In this document: piece by piece, positions 56,647-64,000 of the stretch
Numbering within the stretch: position 1 is the first letter of the stretch
Layout of the letters: each line of letters begins with the position of its first letter
Source: Hybos culiciformis
Lineage: Eukaryota > Arthropoda > Insecta > Diptera > Hybotidae
Assembly (NCBI GenBank): GCA_964007475.1
Contig: OZ023274.1
Coordinates: 59,602,076 to 59,666,075 of the forward strand
Length of the DNA stretch: 64,000 bases
Direction: 5' to 3'
The notes under the pieces: model-generated
Databases searched by the model: none
Seen by the model: the letters and a program-made list of their open reading frames with translations, nothing else
Told to the model about the DNA's origin: nothing
Made by a program: the position numbers and the translations under genes

Positions 56647-57039
56647 TTTTATAATAATGGATGTATTATTGGGAAATGTATTACCTATTATTTTTTATTT
56701 TTAAAGAAATAAACTAATAATTTTATTAATCATTCCAATTCCAACCGATTATATATTATGAATTCAAATATTGAATGAAAATGTTAAATATAACTTGAAT
56801 AAATATTTTATTTTATTAAATCTTTTTGTTTTTTTTTTTCATAACGTTAAATAAACAAAATGAAAATGTTTGAATTTGTACGTAGGAGTTGATCATAACT
56901 CACTACAAATGCTTTTCGATTTATTATCACTTCCTATTTATCTAGGTTATGTCAAAAAGGATATTTTTCGAAGAAAAAAGTGATCGTCTTATAAGGATTG
57001 ACTAAAAATAAATAGAGTGTTCGCAACTTTCCTTTACTA

Positions 57040-57400
57040 TTATATTTCACTTTAAAATATTTTTTATTTATTAGTCAATATCTCAATTCTTTTAATTTTC
57101 TTCTAAAATTACTAATGTTATTGCCATCCTTGATATTTTTAGGTAAGGTGTTGTATAATCTCAGCCTTTTGCTTTGTAGAAAAAAGTTTTTTATGCTGAT
57201 GTTGAGTATTATTTTTGAATTCGAACTAATTTTATTTTCATTTTGAAAACATCAATGGATTAAGTTCTTTCCTTTGTTTGATGTTCATGTTAATCCCTTT
57301 AAAACAACCGAGCATTGATTTGATGGAATTAAATTAACTGAATGTACTTCTAATTGCCTTATTTTGAATTTTTTGGAGTCTGATTTGCGATTGATTACAG
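57040..57400 (-). pseudogene. LINE 3' relic (C-terminus of RT ORF)
   Basis: On the minus strand the last frame before a stop at 57075 reads LRLYNTLPKNIKDGNNISNF and then RRKLKELRY, the typical C-terminal signature of CR1/L2/Jockey-like LINE ORF2 proteins (IRLYNxLPxxIK...FKxxLK). Upstream codons are degraded. It lies just beyond the tapas 3' UTR. Confidence 0.6.
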
Positions 57401-57409
57401 AAAGAGTAC

Positions 57410-57960
57410 ATTATTGCGGAATGGGCCTTTTTCTGGTATTCTGTTCTCATGCTTTATATCTTGTAAGAATATTTTTATATATCTTGTTAAAATATGCTTC
57501 TCAAGTATGGTCACCTTTTTTTCTATCGAGTCACCCATACAAAAATTAAATATTAAAAAATGTTGCTTTGCGCAACATTCTACGGCTGACACATCTATGG
57601 CTAACTTCGAGCACGTCTTTTTCTACCAGTCCGTTCAAAAAAACTCAGATTTGCATTGAGGCATCTCTCTTGGGAGGATAACTTAATCCTTTCACTGTAT
57701 AGAGAACGTTTAAATTTCATTAAGCTTGAATCTCTCCAAAGCAAACGTCAAATTGCAGACGTTGTTTTCATTCACCAAATTGTTATTGTTATTTTATTAT
57801 TTACTATTTTAAGTTGCTACCGCAGAACCGAATATGGATGCAATGATCCCATTTCTCGAATGCTTGCTTTTGCTAATAAAAACCATCATGTTTTTGACCT
57901 TAATATCTCGAGGCTTTTTTCTCCAATAACACTGGAAGACTGATTAATATCTAAATTTTC
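57410..57960 (+). pseudogene. Second degenerate LINE C-terminal relic, opposite strand
   Basis: Pieces in order are LLKYASQVWSPFF, then RHLSWEDNLILSLYRERLNF, then LESLQSKRQIADVVFIHQIV, then YGCNDPISRMLAFANKNHHV. They match the ASxVWSP, R...L.L..L..RR...L......K motif order of the LINE ORF2 C-terminal half. Frameshifts separate the pieces. Its tail may lie toward 58000. Confidence 0.6.
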
Positions 57961-59369
57961 TCTTTGTCCGAAGCCAAGGGAAGTCGCAGTCTAAATATAA
58001 TTCTAATTATTTTCTATTTTATTTTTATTTTTTATATTAACGTATCGTTTCAGCATATAAACCAAACTTGACGAAGTAATGTAAGATAATATATTATCTG
58101 AAGCCGATAGGTCATTGCATGCTGAATGTTTTAATTTGAGTTTTTTTTTTTTTTTTTTGTGGTTCATTTTGAATCTTCATGAAATTACTTAGTTGACGCC
58201 AGAGGAATGTAAATGGATAGTTTCCTCTAACTCTATTTCTTTTTTATTATTTTTATTTATTTTTATTCTTTTTTTCTGATGCTTGACTTAAGCCTCGTTT
58301 CGTAGTTGGAGGTTTGTATTAATTTTCCAATTCGTGAGAGTGATTGTACAGTTTTCTTGGCTGCCTTGGAGCAGTAGTGTTAAGATACACCCTCAACTCA
58401 TTTAAATTATATGTTTCTGCCAGTGTGTATTGTAATATTGTAATTTTTTTGTATACATTCTAAATTCTATATTATAATTTATATTGCAGTATACATTTCT
58501 ATTTTCAATTTTTTTAATGCCAGAACTGTAAAAGAACTTCATGCACTTTTCTGGACTATATAAAATGAATTTTGTGATATTCTCTAAAAACTTAAATATT
58601 GACTTAAATATGTGCATAAACTATTTCGAAAAAAATAAATGAGAATGTACAATGTTCGTACATGCCAATGGATGAAACCTGAAAATAATGTTGCAACCCT
58701 GATTGTGACCAATGTTTCGAATTGGAGGCTGAAAAATTATTTCAATGAAAATTTGTGTAAGGATAAAGATCGATTATAGAAATCTAAAAAATGTTAAGTA
58801 CAAAAGAAAAATTTAAAGGTTATTTTCTTTTTTTTTGGCATTAAAAAGGTTCTTGTATTTTTAAAGCTTATTTTTAATAAATTGTATTCATGTTTTTTTT
58901 ATGTAAATAATCAATAAAAGCAATTTTGTGTTTCGCGCTCAAAAACAAGATTAGACTTTATTGAAAAATAGTATTCCATTTTCCTGAATTACAAGTTGTG
59001 TAATTTACATCATGAGTCTTTATTTTAAAAATTATAAATAAGCTCGAGTAATCAAATTTTAAATTTTATTTTTTCTCAGATTAATTGTTTCTGTCATAAA
59101 CTAAGATCATTATTAATTATTAAAAAAAAATCATAAAATAATTTTTGGTATCTAGAGTTGTTAATTTTTTTTTTTTTGATTTTTCTTACATATATGCATA
59201 ATTTATTCTACTTTATAAAACCTTAAATTTAAATGATATAACAGTCCATACAAAAAACATTTATTAATAAATGTTAACAATTTTAATCAAAATTACAATA
59301 ATAGTGTATAAATTAAAATAACTAAAATGCCTAATTAATAAATTACTTATATATTGGATATATAAAATG
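57961..59369. other. Intergenic DNA between tapas and ttv
   Basis: AT-rich, with long T and A runs (for example 58141-58158), and no supported gene. It includes the 3' UTR of ttv close to 59369 (candidate poly(A) signal on the minus strand near 59260-59265). Confidence 0.4.
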
Positions 59370-61842
59370 CTAGCTTCCCACTAATTCAATTTGACGATAT
59401 TTTTTTCTTAAATTGGAAACAGGATCTCGATATAAAACTGGATCTAGACGTAAATTGGACCTTAGTAGTGGCATGTAACTGAAAGTGCAAGAAAGTTATT
59501 ATTAAATAAAAATTGTATTAACAAACAATAATATTCCTATTATATTAGACTCATTAATGGTTAATTTTATTATCTATTTCACTGATGACTTTCTTTCTAC
59601 TTAGAACAGTATTAAAACATTATGTAAAAACAAGAAGACATTTCTTAAAATAAAGACCATTTTGAAGTTTTTGGTGATTTTTGATATGATTATCAATAGT
59701 ATTGAAAAATAATTATAATGAGCATATGATAAATAACACAATTCCTATACAAAACAAGAAGAACCAATGTATTATAATTAGGTACATAACATTTGTCAGC
59801 AATTTAAAACTATTTTTCTTTAACAAAATTATTTTGAGGAAACTTCCTATAATACAAATTTTTTAAATTCATAACGTAGTGGTTATCTAGCATTTGCTGC
59901 TTATTTCGAAGATTTTATAAAAATTGTGTAAAACGAAGAAATCATGAAAAACTCATGCATTGAATGTATGAATAGTATGTTGTGTATTTTCTGTCATAAA
60001 GAAAATTAAAAAAATAAATAATTTAATAAAAAAAAAACCCTTTGTGTAAATTATTAAATTAAAAGGCCACTAGAGTGAAATAGTGCTCGTTTTCTACCTC
60101 CCTTATAAATAACCCGATTTGTAAAAGTCAAACAAATTTTTAAAGCCAAAAGAAAAAATTACGACAAGAAAAGCCTGAACGTTGCTCACCCGCGAAGATT
60201 GTGTCAAAATTCGCAATAAATGCGACAAAATTATAAATTTAAAATAAAACTCAACCCCCTTCGTTTGATCGTCGCTAACCCACCAAAAATCGCGACAAAA
60301 TCCGCGAATAACCGCCAAAATTATAAACTAAAAATAAGATTAATTCGCTTCAAATCTCACCGCTACTAACCCGTAAAAATCAAAAAAGAAATATTTTTTT
60401 TCCACATTCCTTCGTAAATTTTTCTAATTAATGCACGTTTTTTAGACCTCTGATGAAAAAGAAAACAAAACCTTGAATGAAATTTTTACTTTTTTGTAAT
60501 ATTCTTTATTGGAATATTAAATTTCTTTTGCTCCCATAAAAAAAAATTACAACTATTTTCACTCTGGTTGCCTGTTAAGCAAAAAAAAAAATAAATAAAA
60601 AAGATTTAATTAAGAAGAAAAGTTAAAAAATGTATAACGATGATGTTGAGCAAGACTTAAGGCAGAACACACTTTTTTTTTCATTATTTTCGAACAAATA
60701 CATTAAAAAATATATTTAAAAAACGCAACGAAAAACTCAAATATGTAAGTAATCAATTTGTGATAAAGGACCACCCTGTAAATAATATTTGTGATAAAGA
60801 GCCGCGCTGTAAATACGATTTCTCTTGAATCACTAATATCCAAAAAAAAAATGTCGTGCTGGTGCCCTTACTATTATCAACATTGTGTGAAATTTCAACT
60901 CTAAAGTGGAAACGAAAAAAGGGTAAATATAAGAAACACTAATGGAAGCGCAGTTATTCTTGCACTTAGAGGAAAAGTAAAAATATTTTTGTTATCTCTT
61001 TACTGAGAAAAATATATAGTTTTAATTTAAATTCAAAATTTTTTTTTTTTATATTTCATAATATATTGTTGTATTATTTTAGGTGCGTTGTCAGTTTTTA
61101 TATAACAATTTTCGATTTCTTTTTGTGTATGTGATAATCATATTTGATTCCCACTGTACAAAATAATTTATATATTTTAATGCATTTACCCGAAAACCGC
61201 TGCAAATGTATTTAAACAACTCTGACGTTGAATAAAATGATCTGGATCGTTCCAAGGAGACCGGCCACCTTCACGATCTTTATAACCTTTGCGTTGAGTA
61301 ACTTTAATAGGAGGCTTTCTTGTTACATGCGATACTAGAAGATTCATGAGAATGTCTTCACAGTTGGAAGACTGCTGTACAGTTTTTAACAGCAATAGTG
61401 AAATCCAATTTGTGTACAAGTAATTATAATAACGATGATAGAAAGCAGCACCAGTTAATACGATAGAATAATAGTTGGTCCATTTAGAAGTGTAGCCCCA
61501 TGCGTTCTTTGAATCGTCCCAAAAATGAGCACGTGCCGGGTAACCAACGATCCTGTCGGGGAAATCACGCCAAACTATATACGCAAAATCTAGCTCATCA
61601 GTATTTAAAATTGCATCTTCATCTAAAGATAAAACTGCATCAGTTTTAATTTCTGTGTATGGATAAAATCTTTGTGATATACTAGGTCGTTCGCTATTCG
61701 TTTGTTGTTGTTCTCCTTGATTACGTGATCTCATAATATTTTGATCACTGGTAATTGGTAATATTTTCAGCGGAATATGTCCTACGGATGGCCAACGTTT
61801 CTTTGGTGGGATGATACGTTCTGATGCCCATAACACAATAAT
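59370..61842 (-). CDS. ttv: Exostosin-1 / tout-velu, last two coding exons (GT64 domain), partial
   Basis: Exons on the minus strand are 61842-61190 and 59478-59370, joined by a GT-AG intron in phase 2; the stop TAG is at 59372-59370. Conserved pieces are [29 protein letters not shown] (LDED matches the metal-binding motif), [59 protein letters not shown] and [13 protein letters not shown]. This is the C-terminal GT64 half of EXT1-type heparan-sulfate copolymerase, a Golgi type II membrane enzyme adding alternating GlcNAc and GlcA, needed for Hedgehog spread in flies. PDHF-QRQSC and the tail favour EXT1 over EXT2 or EXTL3. The N-terminal exons lie beyond 61842, possibly outside the window. 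Assignment is from remembered homologues. Confidence 0.88.
59479..61189. other. ttv intron (last)
   Basis: A 1.7-kb AT-rich intron. A phase of similar short words with gcgacaaaatt and cgctaaccc near 60190-60330 forms a weak reiteration, but nothing I can name. Confidence 0.4.
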
Positions 61843-62740
61843 CTAAATAATGAAAAGTTAGAAATTTACAAAATTATAATGCATGGAAAGGAATTTAATT
61901 ATATTAGGAAGGGAAGACCCTTGTCAATTTTAAGTACTTTTTTAATTTATTTATTTATAAATTCATTTATACAATCAGGCGACTGCCCATTTAAAATTGC
62001 AACGGATGAAATAATATAAGTCAAATCTATGAATATATAATTATTTATCTTCGTTTATCTAAATGTAGAGTTATTGCAAGTGAGAAGCATTTAATTATTA
62101 ATGAATAAACATAATCATCATTAATCATTAATCATTAATCAATAAACATAAAAATTTTGAGTATAAAACTCTTACAAAAAAAAAAAAATTAACTAATTTA
62201 ATAATTATCCAACTATATTATTTTAGTTGTATTTATCAGGCTTCGGTCCATTCAAGAACCTGCTCGAACTTAAGACTTGTCAATAAAGAAAACAATGGAA
62301 ATAGCCAAGAGCGATAGCATATTTGAGATCGTTTAGAAATGTCCTAAGGCTCCAAGGTATCCTGGTATTTCAAAGGATAACTATTCTAATTTGGAAGGTG
62401 TGATTTTACTACAATTTGAAACAAAAAAAGTAAATAATAAGGCTTCTGAAACTTAATTGCTTGTACATAAAATATGTGACTAAATGGAGGAATCGAATGA
62501 ATATTCAAGAAATTGAATAAAATAAGGATAACATGATCCGACTACTGAAATTAAAAAGGAAACGAATTTCTCTATCAAAGGAAATTTTTAAACGAAAAAT
62601 CTCTTCCAATATTCGTACGCGAGAACACTTTCAACTCATAAGTAAAATAAGACATTATGAAAGCCTTAACAAAAACCTACTTAACGTTTATGGGCAGGTT
62701 AACACTGAGACTATAAAGCTTCCTAAGAATAAAAACAATC
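61843..62740. other. ttv intron or intergenic sequence with a possible LINE tail
   Basis: At about 61940-61990 the plus strand reads ttatttatttataaattcat followed by caggcgactgccc, which on the minus strand looks like a LINE 3' end. A short taatcat tandem lies at about 62112-62143. The 87-codon frame at 62533 is not recognised. Confidence 0.3.
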
Positions 62741-63830
62741 TTACAGCGTGGAGCTGGATAGGACGCTCAGTTTCAAGGCGCACATGTACAAACTAACGGA
62801 AAACGGCTTAAGTGCATGCAGAAGTTTGTCAAGGTTGATGCCGAATATTGGCGGCCCAGGTAAAGTTAAAAGGAGTATTCTCGCTGGAGTAACGCTCTCT
62901 AAAATGTTGTATGCCGCTCCGGTATGGGCCCAGGCAAAGGACAAACCGTTTTATCGGAAAAAAGCCGCCTCTGTGATTAGATGCACCGCCCTAAGGATTG
63001 CGTCAAGTTACAGAACTGTTTCGGACAGTGCCATTCTGGTAATAGCAGGAGCTCCACCAATTGACTTACGCGCGATGGAAAGGAGCACCGTGTTCTGGGA
63101 GTGCTAAGCTGAAACAATGGATAGTCGCTTAGAAATTAAAAGCCGAGCGCAACAAGAAATGGTGGAAAAATGGCAAGAACGCTGGGATGAGAGTCCGTCG
63201 GGGAGATGACACATCGCCTAATTCCAGATGTGGAGAAATGGTTGAAGAGAAAACACGGCGAGGTGGACTTCTTTACCACTCAGGCCCTGTCAGGGCACGG
63301 TTGTTTTAAATCTTATCTCCATAGATTCGGACGAAGAGAAAACGCCACGTGCGACTTCTGCGAAGAAGAAGATGATGACGTGTTTCACACCCTCTTCAAG
63401 TGTAAAGAGTGGGATAGAGAAAGGGCGTCATTGAAGGACTCTCTTGGAGCAGCGCTGGCGCCAGAAAATTGGTGGAGAGGATGCTCCAATCTAAGACAAA
63501 ATGGGATGCCGGAGTCACATTCTTCAGAGAAGTTCTGAGGAGGAAGCAGATCCACTTTAACAGTGATTAATCACAATCAAGAGAGCTCAATTAAAATAAA
63601 AAAAATAAAAAAAATAAATAATTATTGTTGTGTCTCCTGCGAGAGTGAACTGGAGAAAAACAGGAAGCGCCGGAGCATCCACGAAGTAATGCCGAAAGGT
63701 GGGCCCGTGGATTCTTATTTATGGCAGGAATGAAGGTTAGGGTTTTAGTCTGGTGATAATCAGGAGTCCGGCACTCCGTGCGTAAATGCATTTCCCCCCC
63801 CCCCCTTCTATAAAAAAAAAAAAAAAATCT
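62740..63830 (+). pseudogene. 5'-truncated LINE: C-terminal ORF2 with CCHC finger, 3' UTR and poly(A)
   Basis: The segment begins abruptly in the RT thumb (ELDRTLSFKAHMYKLTENGL) and continues with LSRLMPNIGG, LYAAPVWAQ and IRCTALRIASSYRTVSD. One frameshift and stop lie near 63105-63200, and the final part (ALSGHGCFKSYLHRFG) has a C-x2-C-x8-H-x4-C finger (CDFCEEEDDDVFHTLFKC). This order is typical of R1/LOA-type ORF2. The 3' UTR runs to an A-run at about 63814-63829. Much GC-richer than the surroundings. It is the same broad class as the LINE at 1-1645, but the two do not overlap, so common identity cannot be tested here. Confidence 0.8.
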
Positions 63831-64000
63831 TACTAATAATACTATTTATCTGAGACTCCCAAAAGAGCCTGTTATTAATCAAAATGCAGAGCTAAGTTGC
63901 GAAATTGGAGAAACAGGTAACAAGATAGAATCTAATTTCCATCAATAGAGAAAGATAAAGAGCATTGCTTTAGAAGACTTAATAGGGTTGTATCCGAAAC

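Noticed and set aside
59370..61842. EXTL3/brother of tout-velu as the identity of the GT64 gene
   Set aside because: The PDHF-QRQSC segment and the C-terminal tail agree better with remembered EXT1/ttv sequences. A tree would decide.

Overview
The window is AT-rich, intron-bearing animal DNA, most likely from an insect. The proteins are closest to insect and fly versions as I remember them, and a dipteran is my best guess, not proven by the sequence. I recognise five host genes by reading spliced exons. Vps11 (plus strand, last exons only, 2344-3066) is a vacuolar tethering subunit. Dolpp1 (minus strand, six exons, 5914-11203) is an ER dolichyl-diphosphate phosphatase; most of its exons are not in any long open frame. 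Tctp (plus strand, three coding exons, 23460-33945) is the translationally controlled tumour protein. A TDRD7/tapas gene (plus strand, nine coding exons, 42560-56646) encodes a LOTUS and Tudor germ-granule protein. The 3' end of ttv/EXT1 (minus strand, 59370-61842) encodes a heparan-sulfate polymerase.

Most of the rest is mobile DNA. Positions 1-1645 hold the 5' part of a minus-strand LINE whose ORF1 and ORF2 overlap by ATGA. Positions 12142-22565 are a three-level nest: a small inverted-repeat element was hit by gypsy element A (12194-22274, minus), which was hit by gypsy element B (15550-20467, plus). B carries one unbroken 1483-residue gag-pol frame. A third gypsy element, C (49801-54226, minus), lies in intron 7 of the tapas gene. 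It has lost the reverse transcriptase core in frame, yet its two LTRs look identical. All three elements have TG...CA LTRs, matching LTR lengths and perfect 4-bp target duplications.

The Tctp introns hold a 454-bp foldback, a 2-kb hAT-like element with a 5-bp duplication (27033-29016; second copy downstream at 37492-39493), and an interrupted ~460-bp tandem satellite carrying a LINE fragment, itself split by another foldback. Other foldbacks lie at 3120-3360, 6695-7283 (perfect 8-bp target duplication), 35074-35792 and 54680-54857. LINE relics lie at 40200-41830, 57040-57400, 57410-57960 and 62740-63830.

The host genes do not form an operon or a common pathway. They are ordinary single-copy cell genes separated and stretched by transposons. 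The one functional irony is that a piRNA-pathway type gene (tapas/TDRD7) carries a young antisense gypsy insertion in its own intron. I saw no rRNA, tRNA or CRISPR array. Splice sites were read by eye and have not been checked with transcripts.
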